The notes: generated by a model from the letters alone, not told the origin. Counted from the stretch's first letter, positions 21,892-36,974 are shown. The stretch: 64,000 nucleotides of DNA from Ophiodon elongatus (GCA_016806645.1 JACSYO010000928.1:970001-1034000); one strand, 5' to 3'. Program-made: numbers and translations.

Positions 21892-24800
21892 AATAATTTT
21901 CATTTGAATGATATGTACAAAAAACATGTTTGACAAATGGACACATACAAACATACTCAACACTCTTTATGGAAGTTTTCACAAATAAAAGTAGTAATAT
22001 AATTACACATCGGGCTGACACCATCTCAGGAGGCTTAACCCCCGACTTCAGCTACACGTCATGCAAACACAGGTGCAAATTCAAGAAAATGTTTGTCAAC
22101 AAGAATAGGTTGAGCATTGTCAAATCTTTGCCTACACTTATGGCAAACAATTCTTGTATCACATGTGCTGGCATCATGCAGAATTTACTGGGAGATTAAA
22201 CACTTCTGTTGTGGTCTCATCAGGAAATATCAACCCAATATAAACATCATCATTTACTTCAGTCGCATTAGCTCTTCGTCTGCTCTTCGTTTCACCCTCT
22301 TCCTCTGACAATTCCAACTGTATAGTTGCAGTTTTCTCCAGAGAAAAGCTGTTAGCAAGACAGTTCATATTATTGTATGGTAATTGTTAGGGATTTAGTC
22401 GACCAAGAATAAAAGGCCTTCATCTATCTCTCTATCCTCATCTAACCCACCATGCTCACCCATTAGGCACAGACTTTATAATTGTATTAAAATAGTGTTT
22501 CGATGTAAATGTAATTGCAGAGGCAATGCCATGCCTCATCATACAAATCATATTAAGAGTAACAGGACCTTCTGCTGGTGTCAGATGCATGAATCTTTGT
22601 AATTTCCCAAATATGTTCATTAATATAATCTAAGTGTCAGATTTATAAATTCCTCTATATTATATGCCTTCTTCTATGTTACACTTTTCACAAAACCGTG
22701 CACATTTACACAATTCTAAAGACACACCACTGTGTGTTTGGGCACAAATCAGACTTTTCTGTCTCCTGGCACCAACAACATCCTGAAACAGTGCCAAAGC
22801 CGCCTTTGTGTTGTTACGCACTGTCATTAAGCACTGATGCTGTGAATCATAACAGCTTATTGATTGATGATACTAGTCGGTCAAAGTCAAAGGAATAGTC
22901 CAGCTTCTTGATGAACTTCTTTTGATTTGATTTGCCTCAAGAGGATTGATAGCTTGTTTTACCACAGTGTGCCCCACATTACATTAGTTTGCCTAGTTCT
23001 ATATCATTATATTTGCACTCATTTAGTGGATATTACATGCCATATTATGCAAGATAGGAACACACAGAAGTTTAACTGGTGTCAATCTCATTGCACAATT
23101 CAAAGTTGATCAGCATTTCCTCCCCTTCTTATTACAAATACAGTACAGCAGCTTCTAGTATTCCTTTGCTTGCTAAATCCAAATACAATAGTGAAACAGT
23201 CTCTGCAAGTAACACATACCATACATACATGCCTCAACAACCATTCAAATATGTACATGTAATGTACATTTATATTCAATATAATACAGTGCATTTAGTT
23301 CATGTAGAACCAGCTCTTATCAAAGCAAACAACAATGATGCAAGAACGCACTTCCTTTATCATTACAGCTGAATTAATAATATTATGCTTTAAAAATATA
23401 TATATATGTAGAAATAGTACTGTAAAAACAATAAACAAACATACTTTGTTTTTGAAATACAGACTCCAGTATATATGACCAGAAAGCCAGATTAAGTGGA
23501 TTTAGTTAGGTTAGTCTGGCACTTCATTGCGCATTACAAAATAAAACCTTTCTGATGATAGATTAAATCATTTGTTATGAAACGTCCTGCCCCGTAATCA
23601 CAAAGTATACATAGATACATTAATTCTGTATGACTTTAATGTATTCACATGTGTAGATACAGATATGTACATATTCAATAATGACTACTGACCTATTAAT
23701 CATTGCTTGGAAGGTTTAGCTAGTTAAATCTAGCTAGTTTGCATGAACTCCTAAATTGACATCAGAGCCTACGATGGCCTCATAGAGGCACTTACAACAT
23801 CTGCCTGTTTCGTTTAATTAAACAATGTGTACGTCAGAGCGTCCTATGGGTGATTTGCATTGGCTACAACTATGTGATAGGCCTCTTTACGATCAACAGA
23901 ACCACAGTTATGACATTCTTCAGATCCAGTGTTGATACAATACAAAGCAAATATAATCAAATAAAATACTTTTAAAGTTCTAAATGTTCAAATGAAAGTA
24001 GTGGTGTGTGCGATTATGTTATTCCTCCCACCCATTTTCATTCAATTGTGGCATCAAAGAACAATCCACTGCAGTTATATAAGATGGATGGACATTTCCC
24101 TTGACTGTAACAGAAATGTGTACATTCCAAATAAAGTGGCATACCAGTATCATTTAAATATTGCAAATTGTTACATCCACACTGTGGAGTCATTTTAAGA
24201 TTATACAGTATGCATGTGCGCTTAAAAAGGTTTCATGAGGTTTGTGCGCTGAGGGAAGTGATGCTAACAAAACATACAGACCTATATTCAGATGTGTTGA
24301 TGTGAACTAAGATTACCTTTGAGGATTGAACCCAGGTCAATCAATGTGTGTAACTGTACTCATTACATTCTCACAAAACATTTCCTGCTAGTCAAATCAA
24401 CTTAAAAACGTACTATCCCAGAGTTTCCCTACCTTTCCTTAGGTTAGGTTGACATTATACATCAAGGAGCTTCTGTCAAAAAATGCTTGGATTCACTGGA
24501 GAAACATAGCTTTGCATGCTGTTTCAGATATTTTCAGACGACACAAAATTATTGTCATTTTTTTTACATCATAATGGTGAAATGTAACAATACTGAGTAT
24601 AAGCATGACTATTAGCAACTTCGGTCTGAAAATATGTGCGATGGCCTTCAAAAACCCGTATCAAACATAGCCAGGCAATCATTACTTCTTGCAGTGACTG
24701 TGGTGGGATCTATTATGAATGAGACACTACAACTTTTACACACCTCTCAAACCCCAGACGACAACAGATTCAACCAAACATTCAAGTGATGTCATAGTTT

Positions 24801-27800
24801 TCATCCTGAATCACAATACTGCATATCTAATTAAAGTTGAAGAGTCTGGAAGCACATCGATTTTTAGACAAAATGGCAATCGGGACCATAGATTATGACA
24901 GGATCTGACTCTCTAAACAAGTAAATACTCTAAATACTCTCTCTTTACACCAGCGAAAAATGTTGTCTCTAAAGTACTTACAGTTTTACCTCAAGATTTT
25001 AGTCTTACTACATTTTAGTTTTTTTAAAGAACTTAAGCACAGTTAAATACAACATTGTATCTTTTTCGAGAATTGTTATTTTAGACAATCATTAGTACAG
25101 AAAAGGCATTCCTAACAATGAAATACACATTACCCGTACAAGTGAAAAAAAATATAAAACTATTACAAAACTAAAAAAATTAAAAGTGGCAGACCCAACA
25201 TCAAAAAGTTCAAAGGACCAGTAACACTGACTTGAAATAAAACAAGACAAATGGCTCATGGTGTCATTGTAATACTCCTTGAACAGCTGAATCAAAGATA
25301 ATAAGTAGACTGCCTACAAAGTCTGTGCATTTTTATGATTAAAAATAGATCTGCATATTTATATATGTATGTGCACAGCATGTTTTCCAGCATTAAAATC
25401 ATATTGCATGTTTATTGCATAAGTGAATGTGTTTTTTTCATCTTTTTAGCTCAACTTTTACATATGATCTATTTTCATGTGAGAATGTGAGTCTGAGGTA
25501 AAACCTCCATTACAAAAATAAAAGCTATAAATTGCCAAAAAAAAGATTGTTAATTTTACATTTTTGAGGGGAACGGTATATTGTAAGCACTGTAATATGT
25601 TTTTTAATAATTAATATAATTAATAGATTGCATTTTGTCTTTTTAATTTGTATTGTTCAGGTTTAGACAAAATAAATAATGGAAAGAATATTAATAAAAA
25701 AACATAAAAATGAAGCAGAACAGATAATAAGAAAATCTGAACAGGCTTAGCGAGAGACTTTTGATCAGATAGTCTCAAATGTTCAACCTAATAATCTGTT
25801 GTAATATGGTCTGTGGTTTATCCCAACATGCAAGCTTTAAAGGTTAGTAATAATATTGACTGTTAGTAAAGTGCTTGTATTCGTTTTACGCATATTATTA
25901 ATTATATATTCATCCATATCTGACTTTATAAGCATCTATATTCGATGTAGTTAGTTCATGTATTATTTAAGTAGCTTACTGAATACATTGCAATTCGTTT
26001 TCTTTTAAAACTTGTGGGTCTACATACATATTTCATTTACATGACATTCCTGATTAGCATTTTTCAAAGGTCCACGCAGTCATTAACCATCGTCAAAGAG
26101 AAAGTAATCGCTGAGGATGGGATGGCTTAATTGTGCTATTTTACCAAAGACTGTCTGAGAGACAAAACACAGTTAGGATGCAGCGAGCCAGGCAGCTACT
26201 CGTGAGGTCCTCAGCTGCCCTAACAATGTTTACAACAAAAGGATATCATTTCCCCTTGTTTCAAATGCTAAAAACTAAAGCCTGATACATTATTCTCCAT
26301 CTGCCGTCATCAGTGCAGCTGAATTGAGTGACATTATAAATTACATTAAGTCATTAGGTTTTGCCAACAACCAGCATTGTATATTAGCAAGCTGACTTGT
26401 CAGAAAACTATTGCATGTAAATAAACAAAAAGCGAGCGTTGGCTTTTTTTAAATGTTCCGCTTACTGTTCATCTGTCAACTGTAAAGACCTTTGAATGCT
26501 TAATTTTCTCCGTATACAATCATATTTTATCAAACCCAGCCAGTGGGATCCATTGGCTCGTCTTACACATATAAGACATGTAATGGCCCCTCCACGACTT
26601 GGTCTCCCATCTCCAACTAACCTCCTCCTACTCTCCCCTTGTTAAACTAAACCTGTGGCCTTGTCAACAACTAAACTTGTGGTACATTACTTGCAAATCT
26701 GGCAGCCTATAGGCTATTGAGAAAAATTAATAAAACATTTTAACAAAATATTTTTTATATATATTTTTGGGGCATATAATAAAATTCATATTTTTGTTTG
26801 GGAATATGATTGAATTGCATATGATACATAAGATGATGATAAATATGTAGCAATATAAGAGAGAACATGCTTGCAACTGCTAAAGAAAGTATCTGAATAG
26901 ACCTTTAACTGCACACCGAAAGGTAGCAATTGCATACATGGGATCCGAACAGCAATGTAATAAAAAAACTACAAATTTAAAGAATCATGTTAGGCTGCGT
27001 AATTCAGAAAGCTCTCATGGTACAATATTTTTTAGATTACATTTTTGACATCTCTGTGTAAACTATCAACATAAAGTGTCCAATGATGTCATAATGATGA
27101 ATGAAGTGTTATTACCAGTTCTTACAGAAGCTGTCTAAGCTGTCTTTTGGACAAAATTACCAAAATGATGTCTACACTGTCAGCTACATACATCAATATT
27201 CACAAAAGACAGAAAGTAGAAACCTTTTCAACATCAATTTTATCTATAAATGTATTTATGTCTTTGGCTAAATGAACTGAAGTATCCCATTTTATGGTCA
27301 TTTCTCTGGACAGTGATGAGAGCTTTTTGTTTGGTCCAAAGCATTAAAAAAAGGGATATCCACCTACACACTTAATCTTAAATGTTATAATGTAACTGTG
27401 CACATGTTTTAATAAAGTTGTTTTAATCTTTTTCTTTTTCTTTTTAATCTTAATCTATTTTATTTACTAACCCATTCAAATCTTATTTATTTTTTACATT
27501 TCTTCTTATGATCTAAAATAACAGTGTAGAATTTGTATTTGACCCCATCAGCTAACCTGATGCATGCATCATAAACCATTAGATTCACAAGACAAGGGGT
27601 CATTCTTTCTACATTCAAGTCCATTTTATGTTATTGCTATTGTTTTTGCATGGTGTACAATCCAAATGGAGGCTTTAATGCGATCAGTCCACAGCTAATC
27701 CAAGGCATCTCTTATCATCCAATCAGGAAACTTCCTTTTTTGCTACAAAATGGAGGGGATGGGGGAGCGACAGCGGCGCAGTGGTCCTGGGGCCTCATAG

Positions 27801-30800
27801 GTTTCAAAGGGTGGGCTAGTGATAGGAGCGAGCCGCAGTGATGACCCAGCCATTCCCGATATGTTACTGAGACTGTGAGATTTCTCGTAGCCTGTTGCTT
27901 TAAGAAAAATATTTTTTACCATCGAACGATTCATTAGATTATGTTATTTGTGATTGATATCGAATACCAGTGAAATAAAAGGAAATCATGGTGGAAATGT
28001 TTTGGCATGTTAGGACAAATTTTCCATATTCAGGTGGTTTGTTACGAAGGGTTCATAGCATTGAAACATGAACATGAGGTTTAAGATATTATAAGAAGAA
28101 ATCAAAACAGAAAAGAAGCACATAAGTGGAGAGAATAAATTAAGGATAAGAAATTGAAAATGTTTTCAAATCATAAAGACATATAAAGGACAGACGAGGA
28201 CAGACATACACAAGACAAGACAAAACAAGAAAATGCGAGTTATGATATGTCTTTTTTTTTCAAAACAGAAAAGCAAAAGTTTCTTTGATATTAAGAGTTT
28301 TAACACCTATAATAGACCCATTGAATAAAGCACCCAACATGTTATCATTTAAAGCATAATGTGCTATGTTCAGGTGTTTTAGACAACTATTTGGCCACAG
28401 TTTAACACAAAAACAGTAGTAGATACATAGATATCACTCATACAGTGGAGCAGTTGACCACATGAAGTTCTAGGGGAAAAAGGTTAGACCACTATTGAAG
28501 TTATGTAGAATAATGAATTGGCTTGCATTACACTTTATAAACAGCCCACTTAGTATTTGCTTTGGATTCCTGTAAACTTCAGATGGCCAACACAAAAATG
28601 TTCCCCCTGCAACATTTAAAAACACTTCCTATCCCCCGGTAATAGCGTCCTGTAAAGGAGATCAGTTTGCATTTCGTTACAGTGGGAAATGACACGGCCC
28701 ACTTGTCCACTTGTGAAAGTGACTTTGAAGTATAATACATGGTACTTGTATACAAAACCAATTCATCTAAGAAATAACACATGGGCTTTTGTGTCCTTTC
28801 CCGCTGTATGTATGTGTTACAGAGCATGCAGACGTTGAGTTGCCTCTGTAGGAAACGGTCACAGAGATGTGTGCTGGCGGAGTGATGTTCAGGTGAAGTG
28901 AAAAACAACATTGTTAGGTAGCAGTTAATCTGCCCTATCAATGGCTAACTGACCCATAGAGGATGGAGTTTTACAGTTTTATGAGGAATGTGATACATTA
29001 GCTGAAATTTTACTTAGATGTAAGGCAATAAAACTGCAATGCTAACAGAGTTTGTGACTAAATTACCAAGTAAGTGTATATTTTGGTCAAACTCCAACCA
29101 TCGCAAGGCCACAGTCAGACAACAAAGAACACTCATTGCTACAGTATGCCGCCCTTTGTCCTTCCTGCTGAAATGAAAAAAAATATATGGTGGTGCAGAG
29201 TGGCCACCACTCGATATTACGCATCATTTGAGCCAACCATAAATAAAAGTCATTTTTTTATTCTGACTAGCTCGGGCACATTAGTCGGATGGCAACTCAG
29301 TAAAATATTGATGATGCATTTTTCGCTGGGTTTCTTAAGCTTCATGCCCCACAAAGATGTCTAAGAAGCTATCTAGTCAATTGGTGGTGCTGATCCAATC
29401 TCAAGTTTAGTTCTACCACCCAAATGTATTGAGACACACTGTCATGTTGTATCAAATGGCAGCCATTTTTGTGATGCTGAATCAGAGTTAAAGGGCAATA
29501 ACTGTAGTGAGAGAAAAACAAACAAACCTGTTTTTAATCGCAGAACTACAATAAATGCTTGCTAAAGAATGCAGACAAAAAACTCTTTAAGCAAGAGGTG
29601 GATATTGTGAATCTTAAATTAACATTATCTGATAAACCCTCCACCTGGCCCAAGTGAATAGTTAAAGTTACAATTCTTAAGAGTCGGTGAAATCGACACT
29701 TATTATTTTTTGTCAATGTTGATTGAATACATTGAATGCATTCAGTAGTTACCTCTCTATAGTACTTTTAATTGTTGGTGGTGTACTCCACCATTCCTAT
29801 GCTGGTTTCACAATGCCTTCATGCGCACAAGGGATTCCCTGGAAACAATGTCTGCATGTAATCCATCTTAATTTGATCTAATTTATATCAACCTTGTGCT
29901 CTCTGACATCGTGTCAGAGCCACATTAAATGTCTGCAATACAACCAACTGCTGCTGTTTCACATTAAGAGTCCGAAATGTCTTGTTTCTGCCATTAAAAT
30001 TAGTTATGATTTTTTTAAGAATAAAAAATATATATATAGGGTATAAAAAAATAGTCGGCAAATTTACTATGTAGAGGTAAATTATTTAAACTGGTGTACT
30101 TGTGTCCCAACAGCTCAAATGTGCAAATATTATGCTTTACGTGGGTGCTACCATTGATTAACGATGACGAGTGCCCTACAAATTTGAAGTATTCACCATG
30201 GGAGTTCACATAAATAAAGTTGGAAAGTCCGTTATGCAGTTACAACAAAAGGCTTTGATTCGACTGTGAAATTCCTTTGGATCTATTCTTAAATAAAAAA
30301 ATCGGCATGAAGAGTGAAGAGAGAAAAATGAAGGGAAGAGTACACACTGCTTACGTGATAAAATGACTAAGAACACTATGCTTCATATACATTATGATCC
30401 TAAAATATACTAAGACTGAACTGCTAAACCTACAGATGGTAATGTTTACAGTATTTAACTCTATATTTGATATCATCTCTGATGCTTTCAACAAATGTCC
30501 TTTATTTTTCTCTTTTTAGTCTGAAACCAGAGGATTTTTAAAACACTTGTCAAGTGTGATATGAGTAAAATATGTATAAGGGAAAAAAAGAGTCCTGTTG
30601 ACAGGATGAAGGTGAAACTGATGAAGAATAATGTAGATGTGACAGTAACATGGTTCTGATGCTTTTCAGATATATGTCAGTGACCAGTTCGGTTGGCTGA
30701 TTGGTACATTGGTTTGCTTCTGCTGATGTATGAAAGTATTGCTTGGTCGAAATCAAGATAATGATAGTTCTCAGAAATGACAATAAAAATACTGATAAAG

Positions 30801-33800
30801 TTAATCATGTCTCACCCACCGTAGTCTGTCACAGTCTGCTAGCTTCCTCCTCACTGTGCTAAGTACTGTATTTACAACATCAACAGGGGTTTCGTGCTCT
30901 GGGGTCGTCTATCAGGGGAATTAGTGAGTCTGGCTGTCACTGCAGTCAGTGATGACATAATTCCTGCCCAAAGTCAAACTTAATTTACACTACGGAGGGA
31001 GTACGTACCTACCTACAGTCAGACTTTAGTTACACTTGCACTGCAGTGGCGGCCTGGGGATGGGATGGAGAATGAGTGTTAATCACAGAAGGAGGTAATG
31101 GAGAGGGAACACACAGAGGAACAGAGAGAGGAAAAACTGCAAATATTCTGACCAGACTGTTTACCAAGGAAATGATCATATAAAATGAAACAGATTGGAC
31201 CGAAATAACAGACTTAATCATTCTTGTATGTTTGTATGTAGAAGGCAGAGAGCTATTTGACTGTCTCTATTATGTAACCTGACATATGTCCTGTAATTGT
31301 ATGAGCATGTGGAGGACACAGGATTTGCTGACTGTTCAGATGCTATTCTTAGAACAACCCCATACTGTATCATACTTACATGGGATCAATTGCCTGTTAA
31401 AGAGGGTGGGATCTTCTGTTACCCATTATTAGATGTCTTGATGTCCTCATGACCCTTACAGAAGCCACAATGTGTCCATACAGTACATACAGTACCTGGG
31501 GTGTCTTTTGGGGAGATTAGATGACATGCAACTGTAACCTGCATCCTCTTGTTAGCGGTATGTATCTATTAAAGCTCAAATCCATTTCAAATATTATACT
31601 TCTGATACATATACAAACATATTTATCAAGTTTTTTTTTTTCTTTTGTAAGAAGCAAGTAAAAATCTGGCTGAGACAAAAGAATATTTGCAGATTGTTGT
31701 GATGAAGGAACATTGTAAGAAACACAGTCGTATTGTTACACACATTAGGACATGCAAGACAATGTAGGACCAGTTTTACATACCGGGTACAATGACATAC
31801 AAGAGGACACTGACACGTTTTCACACAAGAGGAGTTAGGGAGTTAAATTTATAGTTATTATATTGTATTTAGTTGTAGCCTGTTGTACTGTGCCACTTAA
31901 CATAATAATTGTCTACAACCGAAATTGTCTGTAATGAATAATTTTATGTGACCACATGCAAATAACAACAGATATGTTGTGGTAGCCAGTAAGTGAATTT
32001 TATCTTGAAATATAATTCCACCAACAATCTCTCCTAATCAATGTCATAAGTATGAATAGTAAAAAAAACTGTGTAAATAAGGAGTGGGGTGAGATGTGGA
32101 TGGAGAGCGAATGCGCCCGGCTTACTATAAAAGTTTATTACTCCTAACGTTTTTTTCATATTATGGGTTTAGCTGAATTTATTAATGCAAAATTAGTTTT
32201 TTTTAGTTCTTGAAAATATCCTGAACCATTGATATTTGTGCCAGTTTTTTGTCAATTAATTTCATTGTTATGTTGGCAATTTCCTTTTGTCATTCCAATC
32301 CATAGAAGACAGATAATAGGTGATAGTAAAACTCAAAGGAAAACACAGGAAGAACATAGGGGAAATCGAAACATCAAACAACAAAACACAAATGTACAAA
32401 ACTCAAAGACTTAAAAAAAAAAAACACAGACCCAAATATATAAATTTAAAATAAATCTAACATAATCTTAGGCACATCAAAAAGATAAAACGTTCACACT
32501 ACAACACAAAACTCATAACTATCACAACGTAATACTCCACAAAAATACGTAAGGAAAGAGGTACACACCATGTTAAAAACAAAGGACATAAATAAAGCAC
32601 AAAACCCCAAGAAATAGAAGAAATAAAACAACTCATACACATAGTGAGGAACTGAAAGGAGAGGGAGAAAGACGGAGAAAGAGACAGAAACAAACGAGAC
32701 CCTTGAAGAAGGTCTAGAGGAGTGATTGGGAGTGGGCAATCAAAGGGGTGATTGACTGTTTGACCTTAGCAAGACATGCATATTGCATTGGGTGCGTAGG
32801 GAGTCAAATGGCCAACAATCAAAGAGAAGAAACTGAAAAAGTAATAAAAATAAGTTTGCAAAGACATCTTATGCGATTATCTACAAAATAAATCACAACT
32901 GAAGCACACAAGAATAAGTTTTAGACAGCGTGAGAATCCCTCTTTAAAAACCAGAAGGAGAAAGTTTTTTCATCAGAGGAGAACAGGGATGTAACATAGA
33001 GCCAGTGTTTTTTTTTTTTTTTATGTTGGTCTTCCCCTAAAACACAGATTTTTTTAATTGATTGTTAACTATGTGAGTTTGAACAGCCACATACACAACT
33101 TTCTATATGTAGCAAAATATGTATTCACACATGCACTGGGGGTCATGTAGGTAATATGTGTATCACAGGGATGTTTGCACATGAGCTGGTTATCAAATGC
33201 CAGAGAATCAGGTTCCAGAGATGGCAAACAGGTCAAATGTCACTTGTATTTACTGTAAGCACCAAGTCAAATCTCTTTCTCCAGTGCACAAGGCTCAACA
33301 TTAACTTAAATATTATAGATTACAGGACCATTATAGATCCCCAAATTGAAATGTATGAATAACTGTGTAGGCCAAACCCTGAAGCTTCATCGTAATAACA
33401 CTTAATTTCTTCAATGGACTCCTGGTTTGTTTTAAAGAGGGATTTTTTTAGGACTTAAATTGCATTGTATACATAAGAACCATTGAAACTGAAACATTGT
33501 CAGGGACCTGTAAGTGAAGGGCTTGGAAAGCTCGAGGCTTGCTTACCTTAGACAACATGTAGCCACTTTTCAATCAAATCTGTCACAGCACTTGTCTGTC
33601 TGTCTGGTAAATAAGTGTTTCAGTCACCAAGTGCAGCTCATAATTCTTTTGATTTCTATCCAGGCCTCCACAGCACAAATACAAAAGGTCCTGAACTTTG
33701 GACTACACTAGGCACTGAAAGCACAGATACATGGTCTAGGGAGTAGTATTTCAGATCCATTACACGCTCACAACACAGTATTTTTCTCAAGAAGTATAGT

Positions 33801-35185
33801 GATAACTGGCCTTGTTTACAAAGCTGAATTAAGACACTACATTAGAACAGTTGCAAATATTTGCTTGTTTTCAGCGTGTCATGTTTCAAGAGGTACTATC
33901 CCTTGACCTAGATGGCTCCACTGACCCCAGTGACCTTGGGCCTCGGAAAGATGATTGTCATACAACACTTCACTCAGTGTCACAACAGTGTGAAACTATC
34001 AAAGCTGGCCAATTGATTTTACATCAAATACGGCATATGCACATGCAATTGTGCCCATCTTTGAGCCTGAAATGTATTCTAGCATAGACGGATTAAGTGC
34101 CATTAGGTATGTTTAACCTGTGCACGAGTACATGTACAAATATAGATTTAAAAAAAACTGTAGAAAGAGTTTGTTTCAAAGGCAAATCCCTTCTAAATTG
34201 CAGTGAGGGCTTTTGTTTGCCAAGGTGGAGGTCCATGGGGTAAGGAGTAACACGAATAAACACAGTAGAAGGGAAAAACTAAATTAAGCCACAAACGACA
34301 ACACGAACACAACACTCGGCATTGAGAGGACAGAGACACAGTGTATAACACGTAAGAATGAAAAAGCCCACATACACACGCGTGATATGACACAACCTGA
34401 AGAGAGAGACAACAACAACACAGAGGCACATCAGACAACAACGTGACCCGCTGGTCCTGTTCAATCTTCTTCAGTGTTATGTTTTATTAGTTATTGACAC
34501 AGGACACGACAACTGGGTTATTTTCACTTGAGCTGCTGGAAGTATTTGCACATATACACATCCCACCTGGACGGACTCTTGCACTCATGACTGTATGCAA
34601 GTTGTAAGCTCTCACACAAGTATACACTTCTTTGTGCACACTTCTTATTGTGGGTGTCACGATATCACAGAGCAATCCCATTTTTTTTCTAATTTTTTTT
34701 TTTTTACATCTTGTACATTGTTTATAGAGATTGTCGCTAAATTCACAAATATTGTAAGGAGTTAGGATATTCGGCTGATGTTAGGTTTCATCAGATGAGA
34801 TACCTCACAAATCAGACGCACCCTAAAATGCCACCCAAATCTTGATATTCAGGTCTAAGCGCTACCTAACCGTAGCTCAGCTGTTTGCATTACTCTCTAA
34901 GTGTAAACCTGACAGCACACTTTCAGAAGACTTTCCACGGGTGACACTTCAAACTCTATCGAACATGTAGACACAACATTGTGGAAATGGTGGTGTATCT
35001 GTGATCTGAAGTCATGCATAGTGTGTGCAGCTACGTCTGTGTTTACATGCGTGTCAGAGTGTGCTGTAGTTTGTGCAACTGCAAAACATGCTACGTGATG
35101 GAGAGCCCGATCAAAATTTCTGTATGTTTTCAGTCAAAAGTTGACTAGGCTAAGGGCTAGCTAACTCTTTGTTAGTGTTACCTCT
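21892..35185. other. Gene-poor region, right part
   Basis: About 13 kb of AT-rich sequence up to the kcnc3 stop. No recognisable protein domain or RNA gene. A small GC-richer patch at 27750-27860 stands out, and a minus-strand acceptor-like site lies at 31054-31055. The last 0.7 kb is probably kcnc3 3' UTR. Confidence 0.4.
34483..34488 (-). terminator. Candidate poly(A) signal of kcnc3
   Basis: TTTATT on the plus strand reads AATAAA on the minus strand, about 700 nt after the kcnc3 stop. Kv3 transcripts can have long 3' UTRs, so this may be only a proximal site. Confidence 0.25.
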
Positions 35186-35188
35186 GGT

Positions 35189-35310
35189 CTATGGTTTGAT
35201 CCAGGAGGAGGTGGAGTTTGCATTGAGGTCCTGCTGTAACAGAGACCCTTCCATCTTATACCAATCCTCAGTCAGAGGGGAGTCTGGGCTGGGTGCCAGG
35301 GGTGCTGCCT
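35189..35310 (-). CDS. kcnc3: kcnc3 coding exon 4 (terminal, start approximate)
   Basis: Codes the end of the tail, SPLTEDWYKMEGSLLQQ and DLNANSTSSWIKP, then TAG. The DW...DLNAN..W..P pattern matches the end of human Kv3.3. Phase 1 allows three acceptors: ACTAG (exon from 35310), GGCAG (from 35304) and a later CCCAG giving RK-D-SPLTEDW. The longest is shown; all keep the same frame and end. Confidence 0.78.
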
Positions 35311-36046
35311 CTAGTTTGTTGTCAACAGGGGGTGTTGAAAGTTTGGAGGAAGTGTTTTGGTGCAGGTTGGCAGCAGTAGTGGTGGTTGAATAGCAGTAGT
35401 AAATGAATAAAGGTGTCAGGTTTTTATGAGGACGAAGGTAATGCACATTGGGGGAGAAAAAAAGGAAATGCACATTGGGGGAGAAAAAAAGTGTGTGTGG
35501 GAGGGGGGGGGGGGGGGGCGGGGGCGGCCGTTGTTATGGTGTAGCACAAAGAAAAAGAAGAGGGGAAATGAGGGCATGGGTTTAAAGATGGGGCAGAGGA
35601 AAGGGAAAATGTGCAGCAGGTTAGGGAGGGAAAGTCATCAGGTAAGGGGAGGAGGGGGGAAGGGAGGGATGGGGGAAGGGAGGGAGGGGCGCAGGAAAAA
35701 ATATAGCAGAGAGAGAAACAGAGAGGGAGAAACAGAAGTGACGAGAAATAAATTAATGCATGGTCAACTGTTTGAGTCCAGAAGACAGAGAAAGTCAGAG
35801 ATTGTTCATGAGCATGAATGATTGTGACATTATGGGGCACAGAACTAAATTCACAGACACCATGGTAAGAAAGAGAAAGGAGAGAAGTAGAGTGACAGAA
35901 AAAAATTGTCTGACAGAAGAAATAAAATATGATATCAAGCGAAGATGGAAACACAGACACCTTGAATGTAAAGAGTTGGAAACAGTAGAAGCAGAGCAAA
36001 AGAGCCTAGTATATATGTATATGTACATGTATTTTAACTGCATGAC

Positions 36047-36086
<40 letters not shown>

Positions 36087-36813
36087 GCTGCTAGCTGTGA
36101 TTGGAGCTGTAGTTGAGGCATCCAAAGTTCATGTGTGCTCTTCCATCCAACCCGTCTTTCCTAAATGTCTGGATCTGCTGTTATATTTATACAGCAACCT
36201 CTGTGCTTATCTGCATCGGCTGCACAGACGTATATAATATGTATGTTTACAGTATGCTGTGCCCGGCATATTGCTGTGTGGCTCTGTTTACGTAAGATGT
36301 GCATGTTTTTGTTTCTGTCTCCTGGTGGGAAACGTACCTTTCCGCACATTCCCATCTGTGGCACGGAATTCCCTGGTGTTGAGCAGGAAGCAGGCGCGGT
36401 CCTGCTGGTAGCGTTCCCGGGTAGGCCCTCGCCCCATAGGGCTCCTCTCGTCTGGGCTCAGCACCTGGTCGATGGTGGGACAGTCCTCGTTAGCCAGGGC
36501 GGCCGAAGCCGCATCGCCGTTCTGCTTGGAATCTGGGGGAATAGGAACCACACACAGGACAATTATGAGAAAACTATAGAAAAGTGTATCTTGTGTGTTA
36601 CAATATTTCTCTGCAATTTATCGGAAAATTATAAAAATGTTAGCATCCTATATGTACACATTGCTTGCTTGTTTCTTTTTTACATAACAGTAAATCAAAT
36701 TTTTGACTAATTTAGGCTTTGGTAACTTGCCAATATTTAAAATATATTAAAATCTTAGAGACAAAACAATAATTTATATATATAGATAGATAGACAGATA
36801 GATAAATAGATAA

Positions 36814-36869
<56 letters not shown>

Positions 36870-36876
36870 ATAGATT

Positions 36877-36974
<98 letters not shown>

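Larger units (their letters stand above)
35311..36337 (-). other. kcnc3 intron 3 (about 1.03 kb)
   Basis: Phase 1 intron before the last exon. It carries a TG tract (36052-36083), a purine-rich plus strand (35560-35720), a G-run at 35503-35524 and a 26-base unit repeated twice at 35440-35491. The open frames here on both strands come from this low-complexity sequence. Confidence 0.75.

Noticed and set aside
27836..27870. C/D-box snoRNA-like motifs (GTGATGA then CTGA)
   Set aside because: The boxes are only about 25 bases apart and there is no terminal stem, so this is too short for a snoRNA.
35424..36121. Open frames on both strands of up to 191 codons
   Set aside because: They lie in low-complexity sequence of kcnc3 intron 3, with proline or serine runs and no domain.
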